DNA from: Isoetes taiwanensis
Lineage: Eukaryota > Streptophyta > Lycopodiopsida > Isoetales > Isoetaceae
Direction of reading: 5' to 3'
DNA: 64,000 bases
Assembly (NCBI GenBank): GCA_021234155.1
Contig: JAJEKV010000541.1
Span: 1-64,000 of the forward strand
In this document: one piece after another, positions 1-11,900 of the stretch
How positions within the stretch are numbered: the stretch's first letter is position 1
Layout: the number at the start of each line of letters is the position of its first letter
Notes under the pieces: model-generated
Seen by the model: only the letters and a program-made list of their open reading frames with translations
The model's database searches: none
Told to the model about the DNA's origin: nothing
Program-made: the position numbers and the translations under genes

Positions 1-1874
1 ATAGAATTAGTTAAATGGGTGAATTAAAATGCATGGGCGATTACTAACACGTCTATTGAATAGCGAGCGTGAATGAAGGCCTTCCCATTAAGCCCCGGAA
101 ACTCAATAGAGTGCACCCATTTTGCAAGGCGGGTGACGAGGGAAAGATGCATCAAACTACGTAACCATATTGATCTAGAGCACTTTTTGCTAAGATAATG
201 GGGAGTCTATTAGAAAGAAACTTAGCTCTTGGGCGTAATGTAACAATAAGCTGGGTCATGTTTCCAGCAGATTTCATGAGGAACATAACACTCTAGATCA
301 AGTGCTCTTTCCGTGAGTGCTTATCGAAAAAGCTAAAGACTCCTAAACATGCCCCAGAGGTTGCTTTTTATTGACTTTTCCAAAGCATTTGATTAAGGTT
401 TCGTGAAAGAACTAGGTGAGTTTAATGGCACGCGATTGAGTTCCTTATGAGATAAGAGGCGCTAGCTTCCTCATTTTGTATTCAGAGGTACTCATTAAAT
501 TGGGGTACAGGATATGAAAGATTTTGGTCAGAACAACCATTTGGGGTACGCCAAGGGTGTCCGCTATCTCCTACCTTGTTTGGTCTATTCATGAGCGAAT
601 CGAGGAATGGCTTAGAAGAGGATCCATAGCGGTGCAATAATCAGCTTGGTTCATACATAGTTCAAATTTTACTCATGTATGCGGATGACGCTGCCTTGAT
701 GGCGCATAAGGAGAAGGATTACGCGAATGCCACTTGGATAGCTTGAAGCATTTAGTATCACAAAGCAAATGAAAAGTAAACCTTTCAAAAATCAAAGATT
801 ATGATCTTTGGGACCGAGATCGCCAAGATTCACGTATGGTGAAGTGAATCGCATGTAAGAGATTGCTGGGCGTATATTTGGGAATAGATTTTTCCTCCAA
901 ATATAATTGGAAGGAATGCATCAAAAATGTGAGTCACAGAGGCAAATCAAGACTATACAGTATGCTTTCCAAGTGCTTTCTAAGGCAAAGATCGCGACAA
1001 TTGGGGTTTTGAAGAAGATCTTGTTCAAAACCTTAGTGCAAGCAGATCCACCTTATATGGATCACCTATATGGGGGGGGTATCTCCAAAATCTATGGAAT
1101 CGGATTGAAAACGTGCAAAAAAACTTTCATCCAAGATGAACTTGGCAACATATCACCAAATCCTATATGCTATTCTCCTTTAGAGATGGACTACTCCCTT
1201 TAGAAGTGGAGGCTTTATTCCAAGCCATTAATTTTGTTAACAGACTGAAAGAGCAAGCACCGGACAGATTATCTCATACAGCAATGGTAAATTCAGAACA
1301 ACAAGGATGGTATCGAGATATGATGAATTGGGGCCGCGTGATGGAATGTAGAAACTAATTGGCGGAGAACAAATCGAGCGCGCACTCTTTTGGTCCAGCT
1401 AGCCAACACAAGCATGTGGTCCCTCCTGAGTAGCGAATGCAACACTACAAAGCATATATTAATCAAATTTGGGCGGGGCAGCCAAGGGTACACAATTCGA
1501 GGATATCCAGAAATTCGCTAAAGCAGGTAATCGCGACGCCTTCTCTGAGAACCCAGTTCTGCCAAATTAGCTATTAATTTGGTAGATGGTATAAAATCCC
1601 AATTGAGGAAAGGGTTTGTAAGGCTTGTGATATGAACTCCATAGAAAGTGAAGACCATGTATTTGCCCGGTACCTAACATATTCGAGGAGATCAGAGAGA
1701 AGTTTAGAATTCAAGTCACGAGGATTTGATCCTTATTTTCATTATCATTTTGACTTGGGTTTTGTATTTAAGGGCGGTGGATGCACACCGTTCCTTACTC
1801 TTGAAAAACCGTGAATCGTAAAAAGATTTGCAGGCTCCATGGCTCTCTTCAGGGTCCAAGTGAGCTAGTTAAAT
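1..1874 (+). pseudogene. Decayed LINE (non-LTR retrotransposon) reverse transcriptase
   Basis: This is the remnant of a LINE ORF2, the protein that copies the element RNA into a nicked chromosome. Reading plus-strand frames, I see reverse transcriptase pieces in order: FIDFSKAFD at 367-393, a GVRQGCPLSPTLF-like stretch at about 543-581, and the catalytic MYADD at 675-689. Downstream, 1,176-1,220 reads SFRDGLLPLEVEAL and 1,617-1,670 reads a Cys-rich CKACDMNSIESEDHVF, both typical of the C-terminal region of microsatellite-tailed LINEs. Many stops and frameshifts separate these pieces, so it is dead. The 5' end lies outside the window. The copy ends in an (AAAT)n tail, not poly(A). It resembles the 43.9-45.1 kb copy in organisation but has a different 3' tip. 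Confidence 0.85.
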
Positions 1875-1903
1875 AAATAAATAAATAAAATAAATAAATA
1901 ATG
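1875..1903 (+). repeat. (AAAT)n microsatellite tail of the LINE
   Basis: About seven AAAT units follow directly after the LINE 3' end (GTGAGCTAGTT). A short tandem repeat in place of poly(A) is the usual 3' end for several non-LTR clades and marks the insertion boundary. Confidence 0.85.
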
Positions 1904-2199
1904 TTTTAGTGCAAGTAATGGACCACGCCTTAATCTGGACGGCTTGGATTTCATTCGGTACAATCGGAGGGCTGAGATTTGAGAAATGGCTACGGTGTTT
2001 TTCCTGCTATGGCATAACTAGGTTTTGTTCCATCGGCCCTGTTCCACATCAGAGTGCTTCATTGATTTCGAGTTTAGGCTGAGATCTGCCAGTCGATCCT
2101 ATTGTTCTTGGTTCAACTTCAGCAATGGGAGGCATCGAGACTTTTCCAGACATTCCAAGCTATCGTTCCTGCGGCCAGCTTGATTTCCTTTCCATTAAA

Positions 2200-2525
2200 G
2201 CGTGAAACACTGCCATGGCGGGTACTCGCCATTCAGTTTCAACAAGATTGGTTGCATTAGGTAGTCGTTCCCCAAAATCAAACCCAGCAAATGGTGGATT
2301 GACTGTTACTTTTGAGAAGCTTCCTGCTTTTAGGGATGTCCCTAATTTGGAAAGACATAATCTTTTCGTGAAGAACTGCAATACCAAGGGTTTTGATCCT
2401 CAAGAGGAAGAACCGGTTATGGATTCTGCTTGGCCATATCTGCAGTTTGTATATGAATTTCCTCTTTGATATGTTGTCGCAATACAGGCAGTAAAGGTTC
2501 TTGTTTCTTTGATTTAAATATGGCT
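2200..2525 (+). pseudogene. PP2A regulatory subunit B' (B56) pseudogene, internally deleted
   Basis: The open frame from 2,215 contains two blocks diagnostic of the plant B56 (B') regulatory subunit of protein phosphatase 2A, which targets the phosphatase to substrates. The first is LPAFRDVPNLERHNLFVK (about residues 36-53). The second is FDPQEEEPVMDSAWPYLQFVYEF (about 59-81, split here as FDPQEEEPVMDSAWPY plus LQFVYEF). In intact B56 proteins, by my recollection, these blocks lie about 70 residues apart; here only a few residues separate them. The frame meets a TGA at 2,467 where the family has Arg (CGA to TGA is a typical C-to-T decay), then YVVA continues recognisably for about 15 codons. 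No intron is visible. It is probably a retrocopy or gene fragment carrying a deletion, lying just after the LINE tail. The family call is firm; the origin is inferred. Confidence 0.8.
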
Positions 2526-4800
2526 TGTTTTGAAATAGACCAAACCCTTCTCTAACTGGGCACGGCAGAGCTCTGCAATCTCTCAACCTCTTGCTGCAAG
2601 AACTTAAAAGAGTATAATATGGCCAGAAACAGAAATCAACTAAAAATGCATGGCTATCGCTTAGTCGTGCAGCTTTAGGTTTAATTTTGAGCCCTGTCCT
2701 GTACCCATTCAGAATTATCAGAGCAAGGAGGAGAAAAGGACCATGGCTGGGGCATATCTGGGGCCTCAGGCATAACATCAACTCAGGTATTCTTACTCTC
2801 AATCTTTTCTTTCTTTCAGTTTCTACTCAGGTTCATTCTCAAGGATCTACAAATTCTGGAGAGTTAGCCTTTAGCTTGATGCAAAGATGCAAAGAACAGT
2901 AAGATATCAATCTGGCTAGGCAACTGTAAATGCCTTTCTCTGTGTGCTTTTCTATAAATCTGTGCACTTTCTTATCACAAATATATATTTTGTTTGCCAT
3001 GTCAGTACGTGAATTTCCATTGCTCATCTTTTGTGGTTGAATTGTCACAGGTTGCAGCAGGTGTAAATGGCGGCGTTACAAATTTATTTTGTAAGCTTAA
3101 TCATTGAGTAGCCAAAAAAAATATAAGTTATGTTGGTTTGGCTATGCCGTTTTTTTGTTTATCACATTGTTTGTTTTGAAAGATTTTGACATTTTGTTCC
3201 CTTGCAGTAACCATTGCCATTTTCCTCAACTGGAAGTAACTCAAATAATGACATTAATGATTAATGCTGTAAGGTAAGATTCCATTTTGCTCCTTATTTG
3301 CTGATTGAGCTAAAACCATGTTGATCATTGCCATCTTATTCAAATCCATCATTTGTGATTGCAGCCTTCCCTATACATGCAGCACCATAGGCATTGATGT
3401 TCAAACTGAGGCCCAGAAGGAAGTCATAACATTTGGTTGTCTTGGCCAGTTATTTTGCTCGGAATTGCGTAAAGAACTAATGCAGCTCTTTAGATTCAGG
3501 TATGGTGTAATGTTGCTCTGGTTTAACCTTCAAAATGCATGCTGCTGTGCAAGCATTGGATATAATATTAAATTATAGTTGTTCTTAGCTCATAGGAGCA
3601 CCTTCAATAGTTAAAATACTCCATCTTAAGCATTTAATTTAAGTTTCATGGGAATTCAAGATAAAGGTGTTCATGGGATCCTACATTTTGACTGTCTTGT
3701 AGATGGATCATGTGGTTGCTTTGCAGCTAGACCTGAATTGGTACATGCGACTCTAAAAATTTAGTGAGTTTTCTTGCTGGCCTAAGTTGGAGTGATGGAA
3801 TCTGATCCTTTTGTTGAAATGATGGAATGTGCGTAACAAGTTATGTATGACATTTACAAAATGAAATCACTGGAAGCTCAATGGCTAGATCTAGGTGCAA
3901 ATGTCTTTCTTTAGTAATAGCCAGATTCTAGAAAAACCTGTACTCATGGCATGTACTTCTTTGCATTGGATCAATACAGATGAATGATGCCTAAGCGAGA
4001 GAGATGCCAGTGGATGCAGTGACAATAAGAAGCCTGAAAATATGTTCATGCTGGTTCAAAGGCTCCGCAACAGTATGTCACGAGCTGCCTAAGATAAATA
4101 GATCAAAGAATGGTTGGCAGATTTGCGAGCTTTGCAATTGTATGTCCTTGACAAGGGTGGGCAGACTGCAAAAATAGCGAGAGCCTGGTCATGGAATTTG
4201 TTCAAACAACATGAATCTATTTTTAAGTAAAGACAGTATTTTGCCACAAAGAATGATAAATTAATTTACTATTTTTTTTTTCCATAGTCCCACTTAGTGC
4301 AGAAAGAAACGTATCTATCTAGACTTGCAAGATGTTGCTTGATAATAATGTATATCAATATTCATGTTAGATCTTTCTTCGTTGATAAATTGTTAGTCTA
4401 TAGGAGTAAAATGAAAGAAAGGACCTACATTATTTGCAAGGTGTAATTGACAATTTTGGATAAGCAAGTCGGCATTCAACGATTTATTAAATGTGTGATG
4501 TGGCATGAATGTATTGCCATTGATATGATTTGATGTCTTTGCCATGAATGGACATCAATGCTATTCTTAATCATCAAATAGAAGACAATATTTTGGAATA
4601 AATTAGCCCATGAAATAGCAAACAATATTTTGACAATCCAACTTATTTTAACAATCCAGCTTATGCCCAACAATAGTTTGGTCTTCTATTGAGATTTGAA
4701 TTACTTCAGTTATCAAATGTCACCAGGTGCATTGGATGTTTCAAGTATACACAATGGATGCCACAAAATAGAGACATCTTTTATATTATAATGTTTTACG
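2526..4800. other. Unassigned stretch with one exon-like segment
   Basis: I recognise no gene here. The segment 3,363-3,499 looks exon-like: it follows a pyrimidine-containing ...TTGCAG, is open (IGIDVQTEAQKEVITFGC... in one frame) and is followed by GTATGG, a good donor. Another small candidate ends near 2,785 (CTCAGgtattc). The rest is AT-rich with no repeat that I can match elsewhere in the window. It could be the 3' part of a decayed gene or a non-coding transcript. Confidence 0.2.
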
Positions 4801-4806
4801 TTGTGT

Positions 4807-4892
4807 CTTCAGTCGCGGCCGAGATCAGACGATACAGATAGTTTGACATCTTCAATCGTGGCCAAAATCAGACGATACAGATAGTTTGACAT
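4807..4892 (+). repeat. Tandem duplication of a 43-bp unit
   Basis: Two adjacent 43-bp copies (4,807-4,849 and 4,850-4,892) share AATCAGACGATACAGATAG-type sequence and differ at only about four positions. They sit just upstream of the coding-like locus that begins at 4,996. Confidence 0.85.
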
Positions 4893-4995
4893 AGATCTGA
4901 GGGGTGAAATGTCACTTTTTAATAGTTAATCCTAGCTTGCCCCAAAATCTTGGAGGCATTGCCTAATAATTCGGCTTCCATACCTCGGGTCTTGA

Positions 4996-5577
4996 TTGGA
5001 ATCAATAAGCTTGCTAAAGAAAAGGCCCACATCCAGAAATATCTTAGTACTGCCAATGAAGAAGATGTCTTTAACATTACAAGGCCATGTGCCAGTATGT
5101 CCTAATTGGTCCCTTAACAATAAGAAACCATTCAAGGGCATGCATGATCAAAACATTTTCAGGCTCCCAACTTATGCCCAGCAACGCTGGGCATCATTAC
5201 TAGTTGGATCTAACGACTATATTCATCAGTATCTGCGAAATGTTAGTGGGATCCGCAATGCCCTTTCGCCCGAAAAGTTCGCCAGGCATATTGCATCACA
5301 ACTTCTGGAGCAAGTGGAGGTGGAAATCAGAGGGAAAACAACGAGTGCACTCCTACCTAGCACCTCTACAGTAGCACCAGTCGGACAAGAAAGAGGGGGT
5401 ATCAACTTGACCTCTTCCAGGTCCATGTTCGGTGACTACCGAGAGATGATAGCGGTACCGGTGGACGAGTACTCCGGAAGACACAGGCTGCAATCAGAAC
5501 CGGAGAAGAGGCAGGGGAGGCAGGGCACGACAAAGCCCTCAGGTTTTATTTACCACTGTTCACCGATGGAAGAATAG
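4996..5577 (+). CDS. Unrecognised 193-codon open frame, first part of a two-frame locus
   Basis: This is the longest clean frame in the first 30 kb. It encodes a basic N-terminus, then a mixed soluble sequence (for example LTLQGHVPVCPNW near residue 27 and HIASQLLEQVEVEIRGK near residue 95) and a Gly/Ser/Arg-rich C-terminus. I see no signal peptide, membrane segment or family motif. Composition is protein-like and less AT-rich than the flanking DNA. Another frame opens at 5,436 and runs on to 5,927, so the two may once have been a single reading frame broken by a frameshift. A viral or transposon origin is possible but I could not match it to a family. Confidence 0.35.
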   Translation: MESISLLKKRPTSRNILVLPMKKMSLTLQGHVPVCPNWSLNNKKPFKGMHDQNIFRLPTYAQQRWASLLVGSNDYIHQYLRNVSGIRNALSPEKFARHIASQLLEQVEVEIRGKTTSALLPSTSTVAPVGQERGGINLTSSRSMFGDYREMIAVPVDEYSGRHRLQSEPEKRQGRQGTTKPSGFIYHCSPMEE

Positions 5578-5927
5578 CGGTCGTACACCGCCAGTTTAGC
5601 CCACGGGGTGAAGAAGGAGTTTTTATGCTGATTGTCCTCTCAGGATTCGGAAGACATGCTCGGATGCCTCCAAACATCGACCATGTCATCCTGGTCAAGA
5701 GGACAATAGCTTTAAGTGTCTTTGATTTTGGGGTCCCATACAGGCGACAGGGCATGTTGGCCGTCACTGCAGCCTACACATCGGATAGGAGGATCGAAAA
5801 CTTGGTCACAGCACTCCAAGGTGGCACGACCACCAACATCCTTAGAAACTTGGGGCGAACAGTTGACACAACCCAAGTGAAGAAGTTCTTGGAAGACAAC
5901 CCAACATACAGAAGATTCCAAGAATAG
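5436..5927 (+). CDS. Unrecognised open frame, second part of the locus (Met at 5,625)
   Basis: The frame is open from 5,436, after a TGA at 5,433-5,435, to a TAG at 5,925. The first Met is at 5,625, but the upstream codons read just as protein-like (ALRFYLPLFTDGRIAVVHRQ precedes it). It contains a hydrophobic core (GVFMLIVLSGFG) and ends in a charged tail (VKKFLEDNPTYRRFQE). It overlaps the preceding frame by about 140 bp in a different phase, which suggests either a frameshifted pseudogene or programmed overlap. An AT-rich non-coding segment follows. Function and family are unknown. The beta-rich-looking sequence would suit a capsid- or movement-type protein, but that is only an impression. 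Confidence 0.35.
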   Translation, partial: LPRDDSGTGGRVLRKTQAAIRTGEEAGEAGHDKALRFYLPLFTDGRIAVVHRQFSPRGEEGVFMLIVLSGFGRHARMPPNIDHVILVKRTIALSVFDFGVPYRRQGMLAVTAAYTSDRRIENLVTALQGGTTTNILRNLGRTVDTTQVKKFLEDNPTYRRFQE

Positions 5928-6028
5928 GATTAAAATTTCTAATTCTCTCTCTTTTTATTTATTGAATGTAAAAATATTATATCTTATGAATATAAGTGAT
6001 GGCGTTATATATGTTCTTTTGATATATT

Positions 6029-6328
6029 TTGTCCCCACAACTATATCATCAAACAAACCAATGCAATAACAAACAAAAAAAACTAATCATCAGAGTGCAA
6101 TCTAATGTGTATACAGCTAGAGCGCCTAGGAATGTGGAAGAAGATGGACAACATCAGGAAGACCAAACACCCGCAAGGCAATTCCAGCCAAGGAACCTGT
6201 TCCAAGAGTTCGAGGCACCAACCCCAGAAGAAGAATTATTCTTCGCACTTTTTGGTTTGATTTTAATCTTCAACTTATCTGGCCAGATTATGCATAGACA
6301 GTGCGTAAGAAAGGCATCGGTCCTCTAG
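6029..6328 (+). CDS. Small acidic open frame, unrecognised
   Basis: The middle of this 99-codon frame is rich in Gln, Glu and Pro (EEDGQHQEDQTPARQF, then FEAPTPEEELFFALFG) and ends in a short hydrophobic helix. The first 25 codons are AT-rich and may not be coding. It lies 100 bp after the previous locus on the same strand and just before the satellite array, so it may be another piece of the same decayed gene or element. No family recognised. Confidence 0.25.
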   Translation: MSPQLYHQTNQCNNKQKKLIIRVQSNVYTARAPRNVEEDGQHQEDQTPARQFQPRNLFQEFEAPTPEEELFFALFGLILIFNLSGQIMHRQCVRKASVL

Positions 6329-6530
6329 ACTGCGTTCCCCACAATTTATTTGAGTATAATAGTACCACAGGCTCTTGCATTAAAGAGATCAACTCCATGG
6401 TTAAGGATTTTTAACTCTGCTGTGAGATCAGAGATCGGAAAGTTTTCTAGATCGCATAAAGTGGTTAATATAATAAACTGCGACCTCTTCTCTTCCCTTA
6501 TTATTGAACAACCAAGCAGATATGGTAAAT

Positions 6531-7655
6531 GACATATTTAATAAAATTTGGACTTATTCTAATCTAATAAATGTACTTCAAGGATGCCATGATAATATTA
6601 TATGTATTTTTAGCTTTTATTGATTTTAATAATTTGTTCTGTTTATCTTTAGATAAAAAATATGATACTTATTAAAATTTAAAGTTGCTTTCTAAACTAA
6701 TTCTCGGTTTCATCTATTTAGAATTAAATTTTCATCTAAGATAACTCTGTATAATTAAAATGCTATTCTTTTTAAAATATTTAAAGAAAGTTTTAGATTG
6801 AAATTAATTAAATGATTACGTTTATGTTTAATAAAAATTGAATAGTTTATTTGATTAAATGTCAATATATTTTATTTCATCAATAATAAATTATTCAATA
6901 GTTATTATTAAAACAATAAATTTATATCATTTAATTAATTTCAACTTAAAACTTTTCTTAAAGTTTTAAAAGTGTAAAAGTTTGTAAATTGTTAAAATCT
7001 AATAATAGTTTTAAGTCAATCACTTATGAAACCATCAGATTTTCATTTAATTATCATGATTGTTAAATTTGAATCTGTTAAATCACTACAAATTGAAATT
7101 GTTATATTCTTGAAATGTCCAATTCTAAATAGATTCAAATAAGTTTGGAAATCAAGTTTATTCTTTGATAACCATTATAATTTTAATTGAAAGATAAACT
7201 TATATAATTAAAACTTATAAAAATTATCACAATAAAGAAGAATAAAAAAATACATTTATAATGGCGTTCTTGAAGTGCTATATGTTAAATCTGAATAAGT
7301 CCAAATATAATTAAAACTTATAAAATTATAACAATAAAGAAGAATAAAAAAATGCATTTATAATGGCATTCTTGAAGTGCTATCTATTAAATGTGAATAA
7401 GTCCAAATTTTGTTGAATATGTCATGTAAGCATTTTCAGAACATACTGATGTATTTAGTTTGCTAATTAGAGTGGGCGTTGGGGTCAAAATGCAGACACC
7501 ACATCGACCTTGGGGTCAAAATGCAGACACCACATTATATGATGTTGGCTGAGTGCAATGTGATGCAATTAGAGTATGAAGCCCAATGTCACTTTCTAAC
7601 ATACCTTATGGAAGAAGGTAGTTATCCTAGATTGGCACCGAAGGCGACAAATTAT
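6531..7655 (+). repeat. AT-rich tandem repeat, unit 1 (1,125 bp)
   Basis: First copy of a unit that recurs at 7,656 and 14,757 and, in part, at 41,180. All copies are read from GACATATTTAATAAAATTTGG. The unit is strongly AT-rich except for a GC-richer 200-bp end. Inside each unit are three structures: a long inverted repeat (here 6,787-6,816 with 6,926-6,955, 30-bp arms differing by about 1-2 bp), a roughly 115-bp internal tandem duplication (7,200-7,420) and a doubled 26-bp motif GGGGTCAAAATGCAGACACC (7,480-7,535). A short frame with NVMQLEYEAQCHFLTYLMEE near its end looks coding-like but is broken. Confidence 0.9.
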
Positions 7656-8179
7656 GACATATTTAATAAAATTTGGACTTATTCTAATCTAATAAATGTA
7701 CTTCAAGGATGCCATGATAATATTATATGTATTTTTAGCTCTTATTAATTTTAATAATTTGTCTGTTTATCTTTAGATAAAAAATATGATGCTTATTAAA
7801 ATTTAAAGTTGCTTTCTAAACTAATTCTCGGTTTCATCTATTTAGAATTAAATTTTCATCTAAGATAACTCTGTATAATTAAAATGCTATTCTTTTCAAA
7901 ATATTTAAAGAAAGTTTTAGATTGAAATTAATTAAATGATTACGTTTATGTTTAATAAAAATTGAATAGTTTATTTGATTAAATGTCAATATATTTTATT
8001 TCATCAATAATAAATTATTCAATAGTTATTATTAAAACAATAAATTTATATCATTTAATTAATTTCAACTTAAAACTTTTCTTAAAGTTTTTAAAAGTGT
8101 AAAAGTTTGTAAATTGTTAAAATCTAATAATAGTTTTAAGTCAATCACTTATGAAACCATCAGATTTTCATTTAATTAT
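7656..8179 (+). repeat. AT-rich tandem repeat, unit 2, left part
   Basis: Starts exactly one period after unit 1 and is nearly identical to 6,531-7,050. It is interrupted at 8,179 by a CACTA-like insertion; its right part continues at 14,157. Subtracting the insertion and its 3-bp duplication gives a net unit length of about 1,124 bp, which confirms the tandem arrangement. Confidence 0.92.
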
Positions 8180-8194
8180 CACAAGGCACCCAAA

Positions 8195-8970
8195 AATTTA
8201 ACCACTACCATAAACCACTGAAAAACCACTATAGATGTGGTTTTTAATGCTAAAAATTTCATTCTTAATAAAAACCACGTAGCATAGTGGTTTTCATAAC
8301 TAGTACATGGTTATTCATGTTGATTTTCTCTTATAGTGTGGTTTATTAAAACCGATATTAGTTTACTACATGGTTTTCTAGCATTAATGTTGGTCATTCA
8401 TGTTGGTTTCTAAGATAGCATGGTTTATTAAATCGATATTGGTTTGTAGCATGGTTTTTCAACACCACTATAAGTATGGCAGTGGTTATTTATGTTGGTT
8501 TCTATTGTTCTATTGCTTAGAGAAGTTGAAATAATTTATGGTGTGGTGTTTTATACCAATTTAATTGCCATGGTGGTTATTCATGCTAGTTTTTTATTAT
8601 CGCAATGTATTTTATAGACTAGTTGTGGTTTTATGCCATGGTTTTTAATACTGAGTTAATTATCATGGTAATGACTCATAGATATTACCGAAAAAGATGT
8701 GGTTATCCATAGTGGTTACTCATAAGGAACCCAAAAACCAATTGCCGTAATTAACTGCTATCAAACCACTATAGATATGGTTCAGACTTTATTTAAATAT
8801 CAAGCAAATGAGTAAATGTCCAAATACAAAGGCATCTTTTTTAATTTGTCATTCTTTAGTTTTTTGTAATTTGTTTTGAAAACCAGCATGCAATAGTGGT
8901 TTTCAACTCTTCTCCATTTCATGTGGTTCCCCCTCCTATCTTTCATGACAATGTGGTGGTTAAAGTAAAG
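8195..8970. repeat. Subterminal repeat region of the CACTA-like element
   Basis: Many short direct and inverted copies of ACCACTATA, TAGTGGTTTT, CATGGTTTT and ATTCATGTTGGTT lie between the left terminus and about 8,970. The density drops sharply beyond. In the CACTA superfamily such arrays bind an element-encoded protein and are required for transposition. Confidence 0.7.
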
Positions 8971-11900
8971 TTGTTGATAAACTCAGGAGAGGGAAAATCC
9001 CGATAATGAGATATGAAATCCCTTTTTTAGGCAATTTAAAATAATTTTAATCATGTATATAATTGGGAGGAGTCGGTACCCTAGGGGTGGTGTGGTTATG
9101 AACACCCCCATGCACCATTAGAGTCAAACAAAACATTCATAGATGTTACATGTGGCAACTTCTAGTTATTCAATTTTGTTCTATTGCAATAGTATAGTAT
9201 TTTTCTAAAACTGAGTACGCATATAAAAGTGCAAACATTGGCATGGCTCTATCATGTGCCAGATATTGGTTGACTATGCTTAGATGCATCAATTCACATT
9301 TTTTATCAAGCCCATATGGAAATTTGCCTCAGGAAAGAGCAAACTTAGATGCACTAATGAAGTTAAACGATGAAGACTTCTTGCCTCATTTAATTACTTA
9401 AACTCCATTTGTTGGTGGTTCCTTTTGCCAGAATAGATCTTTGTTTTGTTTATTCAAAGCTAATCAGCAGGATGTTGCCAACGAATATGCCCCTTGCTTT
9501 ACTTGACAAAATATTATATAGTTTGAGGTTTGTTTTATAAAGTGAGACATTTATGGACATATTCTCTAAGTTTGCACATGATCTAGAGCTTTTACAAGGT
9601 TCAAACCCTTGGAGTTCAATTTTGCTATAGAATGTCTAGGTGGAAATCTATTTACATGCGAAATTGGCATTGGGATAGGACTCTAGGAGATGCAACCAGG
9701 AAGAGAGATATAAGGAGGATTCTTGACATTGTTCCTTTTGTTGTGATATCCAAGTAGTGCCTTCAAAGCTCTTATGAATGAATAATCTCTTCAAACAAAA
9801 AGATCTCATATTCAACATTTTATTTCATACGAATGTACATTTAGAGGTTGAAATGTAGAGGCGCAAATGATGTGCATATTCCAACTATACTTGAAGATGC
9901 TTCCGTAATGACATCGAGTCAACTTATGGCATATCCTTAATAGAAATTTTTAATTACAAAAATTGAAAGCTGGATGGTTGATATATCTAACAACACCATA
10001 GAAATTGTTTCTAGGAATGCTTTATTATGGTTTTAAACAAGGGAGTTTAGATTTTCGTATCACGTTTTTCATGAAATGAGCATGAATTTGGGGAACACAA
10101 ATTTGGTCCAAATGTTTTCTTTCTTGATTGTTTTTTGGATCAACTTCATTCATAACATGGCTGCTCCTGGTCATAGTAAGCATCTTCATTGTTGTTTTAT
10201 TTATAGATGGTATCCCTCGCATATTTTTTCAAACCCCCATGAATGGCTTCCATATGCCTGTCAATTCATAATCTTTGCATCTGTACTAGGTGTGCTTTTG
10301 ATGAGTAAATTTCTGATCTAGCTCAACCTTCTGAAGAACCTCCATAGACTGAGCTTTGGTTGGGCATTAAGGGTGCCTTCCGGATGGGGCTTTTATGATG
10401 TAGGCCATTGTTAAGACAAAATTCACAAATGTAGCTTTGCTTCACACACCAAATCATCTTTCAATTTTTGAGCAACACAACAGAGCTTAACTCTTGAAAG
10501 CAACAGCCATAAAAACTATCATGCAAGAATAACTCATGGAAAACAATGTTTATATGGCTTTAGACAGGAAATCCTAGGTCTAACATGCTTCATGAGCAAA
10601 AAATGCTTATGATGTCACAATTGGAAGAAAAATGGCAAGAACAAAAAGCATGAGCGAGGGAGGTACGTTTAAAAAGATCAGGGGCCAGCCTAGAAAACAA
10701 CAGGAATGATGCGCATGACATGGTAGATAGATGAGAGGATCCGGCGATGTTTCTGCTGGCTGCTAAATGTTATATTGACAGGTTCCAGAAGATGGATGGC
10801 CTTAAGTCAAGCTTGATACAGATCATCACCAAGGTTGGAGGCTGCTTACATGCATGCGGCTGTACGGTGGATTTTTTATTTGCAGCAAATATGTCAAGTC
10901 TTGTTTTCATCAGGATTAGACTGGAGCAGGGATTTCGTTTCAATAAGGCAATGTTATCTAGGTTTTATTGTCCTTTGGCTATGATTTAGAATTAGAACAA
11001 GTTTTCTCCTCAGCTTTGGCAGTGGCAATTTTAATTTAAAATAGAAGCCAATAGGAAATCCCCACGTCACATTTTGTCGTTCATCCCTCTTTAGTTGTGG
11101 TAGCTGCATTGCATAACTGGTATTATTTTTGTTGTTGCCGTGGAATTTTCATGCTTTCGGCCAATATTGCTTGGTAGAATAAAATTTCGACGACAATAGG
11201 AAGAATGCACGGTTAAAAATAGCTAATTAGTGGTTTTGTGGTTGGCTTATTGGAAGTTTTTAAAGTAGAAGATGCAGCAATTTCAAACAAATTTATGTTA
11301 GTGCCTTGAAACTATGAGGCCACATCATTTTGAAATCCGAGCTTAGGTAAAATACTGACTAGTGGAAATCGTTAGTGGAATTCGAGCTTAAGTAAATCTG
11401 ACTAGGTTACCACTCAAACAACTACTGCGCTTAAATTTTGAAAAATGCGTGAAAACAAATTCAACTAGTCTAAAATCCAAATATGGAAGTCATCAGCGGC
11501 TCACGATTGTGATCTCTTGCTCTCTATGAAAAAGGGGAAGCGACTTCAAAGGGAATGAGGCGACAAACCCTCATTGAGGGGCGCCTCAACGATCGGGGCA
11601 AGTAAAAAACCTTGAGCTCCTGCGGGCGTCTTGAGCAAGCAAAAGGCGGAACCTTGGGGTAGTTTCATTGCAAGCTTCACCTTTAAAATGGATTTCATTG
11701 CCGCCTCAAAGCGAGAGATGGATTATTTTGTTTCGTTTGTTCTTCTTTGTTTTTGTTTCTTTCGGTGTCGCACTGAGAGAGGTATGTTTTGCTTGCCCCT
11801 CTTTATTTTATTACATTCTTTTGTTTCGTTTCACGGCTCATTCGTTTTTTTTCGTTGAACTGAAATGAAATAGCAGATAGTAAGTGGATTAAAATATCCC

